Origin: Phreatobacter aquaticus
GTDB taxonomy: Bacteria; Pseudomonadota; Alphaproteobacteria; Rhizobiales; Phreatobacteraceae
Assembly: GCF_005160265.1 (NCBI RefSeq)
Contig: NZ_CP039865.1
Coordinates: 3,248,828 to 3,312,827 of the forward strand
DNA: 64,000 nt
Direction: 5' to 3'
The position numbers and the translations under genes are program-made. A model generated the notes under the pieces. The model saw nothing but the letters and a program-made list of their open reading frames with translations. It ran no database searches and had not been told where the DNA came from. Every line of letters begins with the position of its first letter. Position 1 is the stretch's first letter. Positions 29,850 to 38,671 of the stretch are shown here, one piece after another.

Positions 29850-30488
29850 TCAGGCCGCATCGAGATGGGCCTTGAGCTGGGAGAACACGGTGCGGAACAT
29901 GTCTGGCGTCAGCACCCGCGTGTTGGTGTTGTAGCGCGAGCAATGATAGCTCGAAAACAGCGTCACCGCGCCGATCCGATGCATGCCGCCATGCTTGAAA
30001 GGAACCCGCGAAGGGCGCTCGCCCAGCGCTCTTACGACGCTGTCATGGCCGATCTTGCCAAGCGCCAGAACCGCCTTCAGCGCACCCATCTCGGCAAGGG
30101 TGGCGGAGAGGAAGGGTCGGCACGTGTGGATTTCCTCGGTGGTCGGCTTGTTCTCCGGCGGAACGCAGCGCACCGCGTTGGTGATCCGTGTCCCGACAAG
30201 GGCCAGCCCATCGTCGGGTCGCTGGCCATAGGTGCCTGTGGCAAGCCCGAAGCCGATCAGCGTCTCGTACAGCAGGTCGCCGGCATAGTCGCCGGTGAAC
30301 GGCCGCCCGGTCCTGTTGGCCCCCTGCAGGCCCGGCGCGAGCCCGACGATCAGCAGTTTGCCATCCGCCGACCCGAAGGAGGGGACGGGGGCGTTCTGCC
30401 AATCCGGATGGGCGGCGCGCTGGCGCTGGCGAAACGCCACCAGCCGCGGGCAGAGCGGGCAGTCTCGACCGGGATCGGTTGCAGCCAT
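29850..30488 (-). CDS. Family-5 uracil-DNA glycosylase (UDGb)
   Basis: Removes uracil and some deaminated bases from DNA. 212 residues with the family 4/5 Fe-S cysteines (CPLC at the start, VRCVPP, HTCRPF) and active-site motif 1 GLAPGLQGANRTGRPFTGD, which lacks the catalytic Asp of family 1 as in UDGb. Motif 2 reads SSYHCSRYNTNTR near the C-terminus. The start follows the NYN gene stop by 4 bases, so the two are cotranscribed. Confidence 0.9.
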   Translation of the reverse strand: MAATDPGRDCPLCPRLVAFRQRQRAAHPDWQNAPVPSFGSADGKLLIVGLAPGLQGANRTGRPFTGDYAGDLLYETLIGFGLATGTYGQRPDDGLALVGTRITNAVRCVPPENKPTTEEIHTCRPFLSATLAEMGALKAVLALGKIGHDSVVRALGERPSRVPFKHGGMHRIGAVTLFSSYHCSRYNTNTRVLTPDMFRTVFSQLKAHLDAA

Positions 30489-30492
30489 CGTC

Positions 30493-31152
30493 TCAGCGAT
30501 CGGCGAAATCGTCGTCGGGACCGGATCCGGCGGGTGTCGTCGGCGCGATCGGCCGGGCCGGCGGGCGGGGGCGCTCGCGCACGAAGCCAGGCACGTCCTG
30601 CCCGGCCTGGCGTGCAACGCGCTCGCTCGGGTCGCGGCCGACCCGCTGGGACAGATGGGCGAGATCGATGAACTCGTCGGCCTGGCGGCGCAGTTCATCG
30701 GCAATCATCGCGGGCTGGACGGCAACCGTCGAGACGACCGAGACCTTGACGCCCTTGCGCTGCAGCGCCTCGACCAGCGAGCGGAAGTCGCCATCGCCCG
30801 AGAAGAGCACGATATGGTCGATCCGGGGCGCGAGTTCCATGGCATCGACGGCGAGTTCGATGTCCATATTGCCCTTCACCTTCCGCCGGCCCATGGAATC
30901 GGTGAATTCCTTGGCCGTCTTGGTGATGACGGTGAAGCCATTGTAGTCCAGCCAGTCGATCAACGGCCGGATCGAGGAATATTCCTGATCCTCGATCAGC
31001 GCGGTGTAATAGTAGGCGCGCAGCAGATAGCCGCGGCCCTGGAACTCACGCAGCAGGCGCCGGTAATCGATGTCGAAGCCAAGCGCCTTGGCCGTGGCGT
31101 AGAGGTTGGCGCCATCAATGAAGAGGGCGATGCGTTCCTGTCCTTGCGACAT
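30493..31152 (-). CDS. NYN-domain (LabA/DUF88, PIN-like) protein
   Basis: 219 residues. The PIN-fold acidic residues are visible: ALFIDGANLY, KGNMDIELAVDAM and LFSGDGDFRSLVEAL. NYN proteins are predicted or shown Mg-dependent RNases; LabA-type members are named from a cyanobacterial clock protein. The last 45 residues are Pro/Arg rich and disordered (ERPRPPARPIAPTTP). It is immediately upstream of the uracil-DNA glycosylase gene; a shared nucleic-acid quality role is an inference only. Confidence 0.88.
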   Translation of the reverse strand: MSQGQERIALFIDGANLYATAKALGFDIDYRRLLREFQGRGYLLRAYYYTALIEDQEYSSIRPLIDWLDYNGFTVITKTAKEFTDSMGRRKVKGNMDIELAVDAMELAPRIDHIVLFSGDGDFRSLVEALQRKGVKVSVVSTVAVQPAMIADELRRQADEFIDLAHLSQRVGRDPSERVARQAGQDVPGFVRERPRPPARPIAPTTPAGSGPDDDFADR

Positions 31153-31326
31153 GGTCGCTCCTTGTCAGGCGATGCGGCGCGGGCGCTGGGGGTAGCAAGG
31201 AATCTCAGCCACGCGGCGGCAATGGGTTTTCGCAGAATTCGGCCGGGCGCAATTGCCCGCCGCTTGTCTAGCACGTGAAGCCGCTCGGGCGCCAAGGCCT
31301 TGCGATCTGGGGTGTTGCATATCGCC

Positions 31327-32322
31327 TCAGCGGGTGCGCAGGCCGGTCGCGGTGCCCAGGGGCGCGATCTGTGCTTCGCGGATGACCTTCTCCCAACGAG
31401 TGTCCTCGGCCGCAATCTTGGCTGCGAATTCTGCCGGACCGAGTGGGGCCGGCAGCCCGCCAATCTCCATCATGGCGGTGCGCACGTCCGGTAATGCGAG
31501 GGCATGCAGCGTGGCCGCAGCAATCTGCTGAACCACAGACGGGGCTGTGGCTGCGGGCGCAAGCAGGCCGAACCACGCAGCTATATCGAGCCCATGGAGG
31601 CCGAGCTCGGCGAAGGTCGGCACATCCGGAAGGATCGCGAGGCGTTCCCTGGCCATGACGCCGATTGTCTGGAGCCGCCCCTCGCGCAGATGCTGGACGA
31701 CATTCGAGCCCGTCTCGCAGACGACATCCAGCGCGCCCTTCACCAATGCTTCCTGAAGGGGGCCACCGCCTGCGAAGGGAATATGCAGGGTCGGGAAGCC
31801 GAGCGCGCGCCGCAGCACCTCGCTTGCCAGATGCTGGATCGATCCATTGCCCGATGAGCCGGTCACCAGGGCCCGGTTTCGGCCGGCGGCCACGACGTCC
31901 TCAAGCCGCGTGATCTTCAGCCGCTCATGGGCGCAGACCACGATCGGAAACGAGATGACCTGGGCGACCGGCGCCAGATCCTTCAGCGGATCGAAGAAGT
32001 GCTGGGAGAGCAGGTAATGGTTGATCGCGAGTGGCCCGGCATGGCCGAACAGCAGCGTGCGTCCGTCCGCCGGGGCACCGACGACGGTCAGAGCCGCGAC
32101 GTCGCCGCCGGCGCCTGGCTTGTAGTCGAGGTGAACAGGCCCCCCGAGAGCCGCCGTCAGAGGGGCCAGCAGCGGTCGCATAGACGCGGTGCTGGTGCCG
32201 CCGGGCGGGAAGGCGATCACCACACGCGTCACCTGGCTGGTCGCGTGCGCAGCAGCCATCGGTGGCAGTGCCGCAAGACCTGCGATCAGCCGGCGCCGTG
32301 AAAGCCGGGGGAGGGTGAACAT
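31327..32322 (-). CDS. Tripartite tricarboxylate transporter receptor (Bug family)
   Basis: 331-residue periplasmic solute-binding protein of the TctC/Bug type. It has an export signal with consecutive arginines (RLSRRRLIAGLAALPPMAAA), then the family blocks RVVIAFPPGGTSTASMRPL, DYKPGAGGDVAALTV, GSSGNGSIQHLASE, HIPFAGGGPLQEAL and DVPTFAELG. No TctA/TctB membrane gene is adjacent, which is usual for these orphan receptors in Hyphomicrobiales and Burkholderiales. The ligand is unknown; carboxylates are typical. Confidence 0.9.
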   Translation of the reverse strand: MFTLPRLSRRRLIAGLAALPPMAAAHATSQVTRVVIAFPPGGTSTASMRPLLAPLTAALGGPVHLDYKPGAGGDVAALTVVGAPADGRTLLFGHAGPLAINHYLLSQHFFDPLKDLAPVAQVISFPIVVCAHERLKITRLEDVVAAGRNRALVTGSSGNGSIQHLASEVLRRALGFPTLHIPFAGGGPLQEALVKGALDVVCETGSNVVQHLREGRLQTIGVMARERLAILPDVPTFAELGLHGLDIAAWFGLLAPAATAPSVVQQIAAATLHALALPDVRTAMMEIGGLPAPLGPAEFAAKIAAEDTRWEKVIREAQIAPLGTATGLRTR

Positions 32323-32501
32323 GGGGTGAGCCGGTTTGCAGGGGGAACATCCGCTGAACGATAGCCAATGGGTCGCTGTCGGTCGAGGCTGGAAAGCACC
32401 CGTGATCGATCTTCGCTTGCTCCAAGGGCCTGACGCGTCTATACAGCCCGACTTTCCGGACATCCGCCCCGCCTGTGGGCGCTGCCAAGAGGATCGGACC
32501 C

Positions 32502-32894
32502 ATGGCCCGCGTCACTGTCGAAGATTGCATCGAAAAGGTCGACAACCGTTTCGAGCTGGTCCTCCTTTCCAGCCACCGCGCCCGCATGCTGGCGGCCGGC
32601 GCGCCCCTGACCATCGATCGCGATCGCGACAAGAATCCGGTCGTGGCATTGCGCGAGATCGCCGATTCGACGGTGTCGCCCGACGATCTCAAGGAAGACC
32701 TGATCCACTCGCTGCAGAAATATGTCGAGGTCGACGAGCCCGAGGCCGAGACCGTTCCGATGATCGCCGCCCCCGGCGGTTCGGATTCCGATGATTCGAA
32801 CGTCGCCCTCGACCGTATGAGCGAGGAAGACCTGCTGCGCGGTCTCGAAGGCCTGAAGCCGCCGGAAGATACCGACGAAGACGACGGTCTCTGA
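32502..32894 (+). CDS. rpoZ: RNA polymerase omega subunit
   Basis: Small RNAP subunit that aids beta-prime folding and carries part of the (p)ppGpp site in proteobacteria. 130 residues with [28 protein letters not shown] and [14 protein letters not shown], then a long acidic tail ending [15 protein letters not shown] upstream supports the ATG. It is followed by a terminator and then rsh, the conserved rpoZ-rsh neighbourhood. Confidence 0.98.
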   Translation: MARVTVEDCIEKVDNRFELVLLSSHRARMLAAGAPLTIDRDRDKNPVVALREIADSTVSPDDLKEDLIHSLQKYVEVDEPEAETVPMIAAPGGSDSDDSNVALDRMSEEDLLRGLEGLKPPEDTDEDDGL

Positions 32895-32921
32895 CGCGGC
32901 GCATGGCGCGCAGGATTGAAC

Positions 32922-32946
32922 AAAGGCGGCCTCCGGGCCGCCTTTT
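32922..32946 (+). terminator. Intrinsic terminator of rpoZ
   Basis: AAAGGCGGCC-TCC-GGGCCGCCTTTT, a GC-rich stem with a T-run, 28 bases after the rpoZ stop; it should partly or fully separate rpoZ from rsh. Confidence 0.9.
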
Positions 32947-33086
32947 GCGTTTGGAGCCGGAGGGAAACGAGTGCACTCCCGGCATCGTGAGCCAGCAATG
33001 ACTTGCGGTCATTGGCAGCGGGGGTGATATCGTTGCTCGAGGCGGCCATGGAGGCCCTGGTCGCCGGTGGAGTCGATTAGCCTGAC

Positions 33087-35264
33087 ATGATGCGGCAATA
33101 CGAGCTGGTGGAGCGCGTCAAACGCTACAACCCGAAGGCAGATGAGGCTCTGCTCGACCGCGCCTATGTCTATGCCATGCTGGCCCATGGCAACCAGAAG
33201 CGCGCCTCGGGCGACCCCTATTTCTCCCATCCGCTGGAAGTCGCGGCGATCCTCACCGACCTGAAGCTCGACGATGCCACCATCGTGGCGGCGCTGCTCC
33301 ACGACACGATCGAGGATACCGACGCCACCAAGGACGACATTCGCGAGAAGTTCGGCGAGAACATCGCTGAACTGGTCGACGGTCTGACCAAGCTGAAGAA
33401 GCTCGATCTCGTCTCGAAACAGGCCGTGCAGGCCGAAAACCTGCGCAAGCTTCTGCTCGCCATCACGTCCGATGTGCGCGTCCTGTTGGTGAAACTCGCC
33501 GACCGCCTGCACAACATGCGCACCCTGCACTATGTGCCGCCGGCCAAGCGCAACAGGATTGCCCAGGAAACCCTCGACATCTATGCCCCGCTTGCCGGGC
33601 GCATGGGCATGCATGACATGCGCGAGGAGCTCGAGGACCTCGCCTTCCGGCAGATCAACGCGGTCGCCCACAGCGCGCTGACCGCAAGGCTCGACCGGCA
33701 GCGCGAGCTCTACGCGCAGATCATCGCCGAGATCGAGGGGCAGCTGACAGCCAAGCTTGCGGGCGAGGGGATCACGGCGGAGGTCTCGGGGCGCGCCAAG
33801 CTGCCTTACTCGATCTATCGCAAGATGGAGCGCAAATCGGTCTCCTTCGAGCAATTGTCCGACATCGTCGGCTTCCGGGTGGTCGTGGAGACCCTTGCGG
33901 ATTGCTACCGGGCGGTTGGCGTCGTCCACACCACATGGCCGGCCGTGCCGCAGCGCTTCAAGGACTATATCTCGACACCAAAGGCCAACGACTACCGCTC
34001 GATCCACACCACTGTCATCGGACCGCGCAGCCAGCGCGTGGAAATGCAGATCCGGACGCGCGCCATGCACGACGTCGCGGAATATGGCATCGCCGCCCAT
34101 GCGCTCTACAAGGACGGCGCTGAACTCGGGACCTTCGAGAACGAGAGCAATGCCTATGCCTGGCTGAGGCATACAGTGGAGATGCTCGCCCATGGCGACA
34201 ATCCCGAGGAGTTCCTCGAGCACACCAAGCTCGAGCTGTTCTCCGACCAGGTCTATTGCTTCACGCCCAAGGGGCGCCTGATCGCCCTGCCGCGCAAGGC
34301 CAATTGCATCGACTTTGCCTATGCGGTCCACACCGACATCGGCAATCGCTGCTCTCGCGCCCGCATCAACGGCGTCGAGCGGCCTCTGGTCACCGAGCTG
34401 CAGAACGGCGACGAGGTGGAGATCATCACCGACATTCATGCCACGCCGTCGCCGGCCTGGGAAAACATTGTGGTCACAGGCCGGGCCCGGTCCGCGATCC
34501 GCCGGGCGACCCGTGCCGCAACCCGTGCGCAATATCTCGAACTTGGCCGGCGCATCGTCCAGAGCCTGTTTGCCCGAGCCGGCAAGCCTTTCTCCGACGA
34601 CATCCTCAAGCTCGGCTTGAAGCGGTTGGCACGCTCCTCGGTGGAGGACGTCTATTGGGCGGTCGGGCGCGATGAGATCCCGGCTGACGACGTGATGAAG
34701 GCAGTCCATCCCGATTTCAAGGCGGCACCGAGCCTCGGCCCGAAGCCGACGGAAGGCTGGTTCGGGGTCGGTTCCACCGAGGCGTTGAAGTTCCAGGTGC
34801 CGGCGACCGAGGGCGCCATCCCGATCCGCGGCATCAATTTCGATCTGCCCGTGCACTTCGCGGCCGATGGCGGCGCAGTGCCCGGCGACCGCATCGTCGG
34901 GATCATGACGCCGGGCGAGGGGATCACGATCTATCCGATCCAGTCGCCGGCGCTGGCTGCCTACGACAATGAGCCGGATCGCTGGCTGGATGTCCGCTGG
35001 GACATCGAGGGTGCGGTCCCGAGCCGCTATCCCGTGCGCATCGCCGTGAAATCCCGGAACGAGCCGGGATCGCTTGCCCGGATCACCCAGATCATCGCCG
35101 ACAATGACGGCAATATCGACAACCTACGCATGCACCGCAAAGCCGCGGACTATACCAATGTGATGATCGACCTGGAGGTCTGGGACCTGAAGCACCTCAA
35201 CGCGATCATCGCCGGCATCAAGAGCCTGGCGATCGCCGCCGACGCCCACCGCGTCTTCGAGTGA
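33087..35264 (+). CDS. rsh: Bifunctional (p)ppGpp synthetase/hydrolase (RSH)
   Basis: The stringent-response enzyme, 725 residues. Hydrolase HD domain: SHPLEVA (about 48) and HDTIED (about 71), intact. Synthetase domain: GRAKLPYSIYRKM, RFKDYISTPKANDYRSIHT (about 289) and EMQIRTRAMHDVAEYGIAAH. The RFKD sequence is the RxKD type of bifunctional SpoT/Rel enzymes, not the ExDD of RelA. TGS at about 386-446 (QVYCFTPKGRLIALP) and a C-terminal ACT domain (about 645-725) follow. Alphaproteobacteria usually have one such enzyme. Upstream rpoZ and downstream pyrE fit the conserved order. Confidence 0.97.
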   Translation: MMRQYELVERVKRYNPKADEALLDRAYVYAMLAHGNQKRASGDPYFSHPLEVAAILTDLKLDDATIVAALLHDTIEDTDATKDDIREKFGENIAELVDGLTKLKKLDLVSKQAVQAENLRKLLLAITSDVRVLLVKLADRLHNMRTLHYVPPAKRNRIAQETLDIYAPLAGRMGMHDMREELEDLAFRQINAVAHSALTARLDRQRELYAQIIAEIEGQLTAKLAGEGITAEVSGRAKLPYSIYRKMERKSVSFEQLSDIVGFRVVVETLADCYRAVGVVHTTWPAVPQRFKDYISTPKANDYRSIHTTVIGPRSQRVEMQIRTRAMHDVAEYGIAAHALYKDGAELGTFENESNAYAWLRHTVEMLAHGDNPEEFLEHTKLELFSDQVYCFTPKGRLIALPRKANCIDFAYAVHTDIGNRCSRARINGVERPLVTELQNGDEVEIITDIHATPSPAWENIVVTGRARSAIRRATRAATRAQYLELGRRIVQSLFARAGKPFSDDILKLGLKRLARSSVEDVYWAVGRDEIPADDVMKAVHPDFKAAPSLGPKPTEGWFGVGSTEALKFQVPATEGAIPIRGINFDLPVHFAADGGAVPGDRIVGIMTPGEGITIYPIQSPALAAYDNEPDRWLDVRWDIEGAVPSRYPVRIAVKSRNEPGSLARITQIIADNDGNIDNLRMHRKAADYTNVMIDLEVWDLKHLNAIIAGIKSLAIAADAHRVFE

Positions 35265-35324
35265 GGTTGACAGGCCGGGCGGTTCGGCGTTGATCCCGCC
35301 AAACTCACGAAGGAAACTGACGCC

Positions 35325-35918
35325 ATGACCCCGGACGACGTGCTCGCCGAATTCCGCGCCGCGGGCGCCCTGCTCGAAGGCCATTTCATACTGTCGTCGG
35401 GGCGCCGCAGCCCGGTCTTCCTGCAGAAGATGTTCGTGTTCATGGATCCGGAGCGCACCGCCAGGCTGTGTGCGGCGCTGGCTGAGAAGGTGAAGGCGAC
35501 GTTCGGTCAGATCGACTATGTCGTCTCGCCGGCCGTTGGCGGCATCGTTCCCGGCTACGAGACGGCGAGGCAGCTCGGCGCCAAGGCGATCTTTGTCGAG
35601 CGCGAGGACGGCAAGTTCAAGCTGCGCCGGGGCTTCGAGATCCCGCCGGGCGCCCGCGTGCTGGTCGTCGAGGATATCGTCACCACCGGCCTCTCGACCC
35701 GCGAATGCCTGGAGGCGATCGAGGGCCATCTCGGAACCACCGTCGGCGCCGCTGTGCTGGTCGACCGCTCGGGTGGCAAGGTTGACGTCGGCGTGCCGCT
35801 GGTCTCGCTTCTGTCGTGGTACGTCCCGGATTTCGCGGCCGATGCTCTGCCTGAAAACCTCGCCAGGCTGCCGGCCGTCAAACCTGGCTCGCGCAGCATC
35901 CAGGGCGTCAAGGCATGA
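35325..35918 (+). CDS. pyrE: Orotate phosphoribosyltransferase
   Basis: Makes OMP from orotate and PRPP in pyrimidine synthesis. 197 residues, with [38 protein letters not shown] and the PRPP-binding loop [22 protein letters not shown] lies upstream of the ATG. Its stop overlaps the ATG of the following membrane-protein gene (ATGA), so a pyrE-35915-acpS operon is likely. Confidence 0.97.
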   Translation: MTPDDVLAEFRAAGALLEGHFILSSGRRSPVFLQKMFVFMDPERTARLCAALAEKVKATFGQIDYVVSPAVGGIVPGYETARQLGAKAIFVEREDGKFKLRRGFEIPPGARVLVVEDIVTTGLSTRECLEAIEGHLGTTVGAAVLVDRSGGKVDVGVPLVSLLSWYVPDFAADALPENLARLPAVKPGSRSIQGVKA

Positions 35919-36367
35919 GCATGCCGGCTGAAACCGGCGCGGGGCCGAGCCGCACCAAACTGACGGTTGCGCTGCTCGTGCTGGTCACCGGCCTCATCGT
36001 GCTGGCCCCCAATGCCTGGGTGATCATCCAGTTCTGGCGGGTAGACACCAGCGAGACGGTCACCGCGCGCTGGGTGTCCTCCGTCGTGACCCATTCATCG
36101 CGCGATACGGTTGCCGTGCCGGCCTATGCATTCGAGCGCCGGATCGGCCCGATGGTCCAGGAGTGCAAGGTCGACATTCCCCGCTACCGCCATGCGCCCG
36201 ATGGTAAGCCCCTGCGCGAGACGCTGCGCCTGGTGGCCGGCACGACCTGCGAGGATGTGACCGTGCTCGACGACCCGCCGCGCGAGCGCTTTCCTCTGGT
36301 TCTGCTTGGCCTCGCAATATCCGCCGCTGGCCTGGCGCTTGCCTGGCTTGCCCTGCGGAGGCCGTGA
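35915..36367 (+). CDS. Two-helix membrane protein of unknown function (DUF3592-like)
   Basis: 150 residues with one helix near the N-terminus ([20 protein letters not shown]) and one at the C-terminus ([20 protein letters not shown]), enclosing an extracytoplasmic segment of about 80 residues with two cysteines (QECKVD and TTCEDV) that may pair. This layout resembles DUF3592 proteins, but the match is only by shape. It overlaps pyrE by 4 bases and precedes acpS by 3, so it sits within a metabolic operon without an obvious link. Confidence 0.72.
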   Translation: MSMPAETGAGPSRTKLTVALLVLVTGLIVLAPNAWVIIQFWRVDTSETVTARWVSSVVTHSSRDTVAVPAYAFERRIGPMVQECKVDIPRYRHAPDGKPLRETLRLVAGTTCEDVTVLDDPPRERFPLVLLGLAISAAGLALAWLALRRP

Positions 36368-36370
36368 TCC

Positions 36371-36784
36371 ATGATCCTTGGCATCGGCTCGGACCTCATC
36401 GACATCCGCCGGATCGAGAAGTCGCTTGAGCGCCATGGTGAGAGGTTCACCCACCGCCTGTTCACTGAGGTTGAAAGGGCGCGGGCCGAGGGCCGAGCCC
36501 ATCGTGCCGCGACCTATGCGAAGCGCTTCGCCGCCAAGGAGGCCTGCGCGAAGGCGCTCGGCACAGGGATTCGCGGCGGGGTATTCTGGCGGGATATGGG
36601 GGTTGCCAATCTGCGGTCCGGACAACCGACCATGGTCCTGACCCACGGCGCACTCGATCGGCTGAACTCCATGATTCCGCCGGGGCATCAGGCCAGGATC
36701 CACCTCACGATTACCGATGATTATCCGCTGGCACAGGCCTTCGTGATCATCGAGGCTGTTGCCGAGGTCGAAGGGCAGGCGTGA
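36371..36784 (+). CDS. acpS: Holo-[acyl-carrier-protein] synthase
   Basis: Transfers phosphopantetheine from CoA to apo-ACP. 137 residues with [19 protein letters not shown], the Mg and CoA-binding [17 protein letters not shown], and [14 protein letters not shown]. In many alphaproteobacteria lepB-rnc-era follow acpS; here a secreted Tyr/Pro-rich protein gene and a terminator follow, so that linkage is broken. Confidence 0.95.
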   Translation: MILGIGSDLIDIRRIEKSLERHGERFTHRLFTEVERARAEGRAHRAATYAKRFAAKEACAKALGTGIRGGVFWRDMGVANLRSGQPTMVLTHGALDRLNSMIPPGHQARIHLTITDDYPLAQAFVIIEAVAEVEGQA

Positions 36785-36938
36785 ACGTCCGTTGAGCGCA
36801 GCCGTGATCCGGTCTGTGTCCATTCAGGAGCCGTTCACGGAGGAACTTCTAAGGTTGCCACACGTTTGACGAGAGAACTTGATGTCGAGGCGCGTCGCGC
36901 CACGGAGTTTTCAGGCAAACGACGAAAGGAGCATTCTC

Positions 36939-37406
36939 ATGCTTTCCCGCTCTTTCAAGGCGCTCGTTGTGGGTGCGGTCGTCGCCGCAGGTGTTGCCAT
37001 CTCGGTCGATCCGGCCGCCGCCCAGTACCGCCGCTATCATCGGGGCTACAATTACGGCCCGGCGGTTGGTGCAGGTGTGGCGCTCGGAATCATTGGTCTC
37101 GCCGGTGCGGCAATCGCCGCCGATCAGCGGCGCCAGGTCCGTGACGAATATTACGGCTATGGCCGCGGCTACTACGCTCCCCCGCCGCGCGTCTATTACG
37201 AGCCGGCACCTCGCGCCTACTATGCCCCGCCGCCGCGGGTCTACTATCGCGATGACGGCTATGGCCCTGCTCCGCGGCGCTACTATCGCCCGGAGGTCGA
37301 TCGTCATGCCCCGGTGAATGGCAGCAATCGTCCCGGTTATGGCGGCTATCGTCCCGGCTATGGCAGCAGTCGTCCCGGTTATGGCGACGGCGTGCCGATG
37401 CCGTAA
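36939..37406 (+). CDS. Secreted Tyr/Pro/Gly-rich repeat protein
   Basis: 155 residues. Signal peptide MLSRSFKALVVGAVVAAGVA, cleavage near AAAQ, preceded by a perfect AAAGGAG Shine-Dalgarno. The mature part has one hydrophobic glycine-rich segment (GAGVALGIIGLAGAAIAA) that could span or associate with a membrane. Then come tyrosine-rich repeats (YYAPPPRVYYE and YYAPPPRVYYR), and a tail of three RPGYG repeats. Function unknown; repeats of this type occur in exported or surface proteins of Hyphomicrobiales. Confidence 0.82.
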   Translation: MLSRSFKALVVGAVVAAGVAISVDPAAAQYRRYHRGYNYGPAVGAGVALGIIGLAGAAIAADQRRQVRDEYYGYGRGYYAPPPRVYYEPAPRAYYAPPPRVYYRDDGYGPAPRRYYRPEVDRHAPVNGSNRPGYGGYRPGYGSSRPGYGDGVPMP

Positions 37407-37428
37407 GGCATTGATCTGAGGACTGAAG

Positions 37429-37456
37429 AAAGGGCGGCCTTCGGGTCGCCCTTTCT
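37429..37456 (+). terminator. Intrinsic terminator between secreted protein gene and AEC gene
   Basis: AAAGGGCGGCC-TTCG-GGTCGCCCTTT, then CTCTTTT: a long stem with TTCG loop, 22 bases after the stop. It lies between convergent genes and may serve both. Confidence 0.88.
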
Positions 37457-37471
37457 CTTTTGCGCTTGGCG

Positions 37472-38398
37472 TCAGCCGCCGAAGGCGAGCACCAGAGGGA
37501 CTGTCAGCACGGCAACCAGCGTCTGGACCGTCAGGATTTCCGCCATCAGCGGTGCGTCGCCGCCCATCTGTCGGGCCAGGATGTAAGAGCCGGAGGCTGT
37601 TGGCATGCCCGCCGACAGAAGCACCACCTGCATCGGTGCACCAGTCACACCCAGCGCATAGGCGATGCTGCCGGCCATGGCCGGCATGAGGGCGAGCTTC
37701 AGGACCGTGGTGATCCACGTGAGCATGCGCGGCTTGAGGGCCGCCTTGACGTCGAGGCCCGCGCCGACCAGCAACAGCCCCGCGCCCAGCGCTGCTGCAC
37801 CCAGGATATCGCCGAACCGCATTGCGATCATCGGAACCGGGAGCCCCGACGCATTGATGACGATGCCGATGAACGACGACCAGATGAACGGGTTGGTGAC
37901 GATGGCTTTGAGCGTCGGCCCCAGCACGACGGTGCGGCTTTGGGCAAAATGCTGAAGCATCACAACGGCGAGGATGTTCAGGAGCGGGATCATCGCGGCG
38001 ACCGCGATCGCGGTCAGTGTCAGGCCGAGCTGGCTGTAGAGCGCGCCGGCGGTGGCAATCGCCACAAACGAGTTCCACCGTGTTGCGCCCTGGAACACCG
38101 AGGTGAAGGCCGGCCCGTCCATCCCGGTCCACCGGGCAAGCACAGGGCGCAGAGCCAGCAGCAGCACCGTCATGATCAGGATCGCGCCGATCAGCGAGAC
38201 CGCGACTGCCAGAACGGGAACAGTTCTGAGATCTGCCTTGGCCAGCGTCATGATGATCATGGCAGGGAAGAAGATGTAATAGGTCGCCCGCTCCAGGCCG
38301 ACCCAGCCGGCTTCCGCCATCAATCCGCGCCAATGCAGGATGGCCCCGAGCACGATGATCAGGAAGACCGGAGCGAGGCTGACGACGATCGGAGGCAT
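37472..38398 (-). CDS. AEC-family transporter
   Basis: 308 residues, about ten hydrophobic helices in two five-helix halves typical of the auxin-efflux-carrier family (VVSLAPVFLIIVLGAILHW, ALGAGLLLVGAGLDVKAAL, ILTVQTLVAVLTVPLVLAFGG). Conserved family features include FFPAMIIMTLAKADL in helix 2 and PTASGSYILARQMGGDAPL near the C-terminus. Bacterial AEC proteins export or import organic acids such as malate; the substrate cannot be inferred. Divergent from the cfa-like gene; the 273-base gap holds no gene or hairpin that I can see. Confidence 0.88.
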   Translation of the reverse strand: MPPIVVSLAPVFLIIVLGAILHWRGLMAEAGWVGLERATYYIFFPAMIIMTLAKADLRTVPVLAVAVSLIGAILIMTVLLLALRPVLARWTGMDGPAFTSVFQGATRWNSFVAIATAGALYSQLGLTLTAIAVAAMIPLLNILAVVMLQHFAQSRTVVLGPTLKAIVTNPFIWSSFIGIVINASGLPVPMIAMRFGDILGAAALGAGLLLVGAGLDVKAALKPRMLTWITTVLKLALMPAMAGSIAYALGVTGAPMQVVLLSAGMPTASGSYILARQMGGDAPLMAEILTVQTLVAVLTVPLVLAFGG

Positions 38399-38671
38399 GG
38401 GGACGGGCTATCGGGGCTTGGAGATGGCGCCAATGGCGCATCGGCGCCGGACGGGGCGGCACACAAGCACGGCGCATGGCCCATGGCGAGCCCCCGTTCA
38501 GACAGATGTGGCGTGCTGTGCTCCGGCGCGCTGGACACAGTCGAGCCATGACGCGACTATCTATAGCCTCCGTGGTCGGGGCAGCCTTGGCATCAGGGCT
38601 ACCTGCTCACGATCGGTCCGTCGCCAACCATCCGGCGCGGACGGGCTTTCGAGCTTGAAGGGCATTCCCCC

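Noticed and set aside
33757-33870. RSH synthetase word KLPYSIYRKM looked degenerate compared with KHxYS
   Set aside because: Alphaproteobacterial bifunctional enzymes commonly have a non-His residue there, and the other synthetase motifs are intact.
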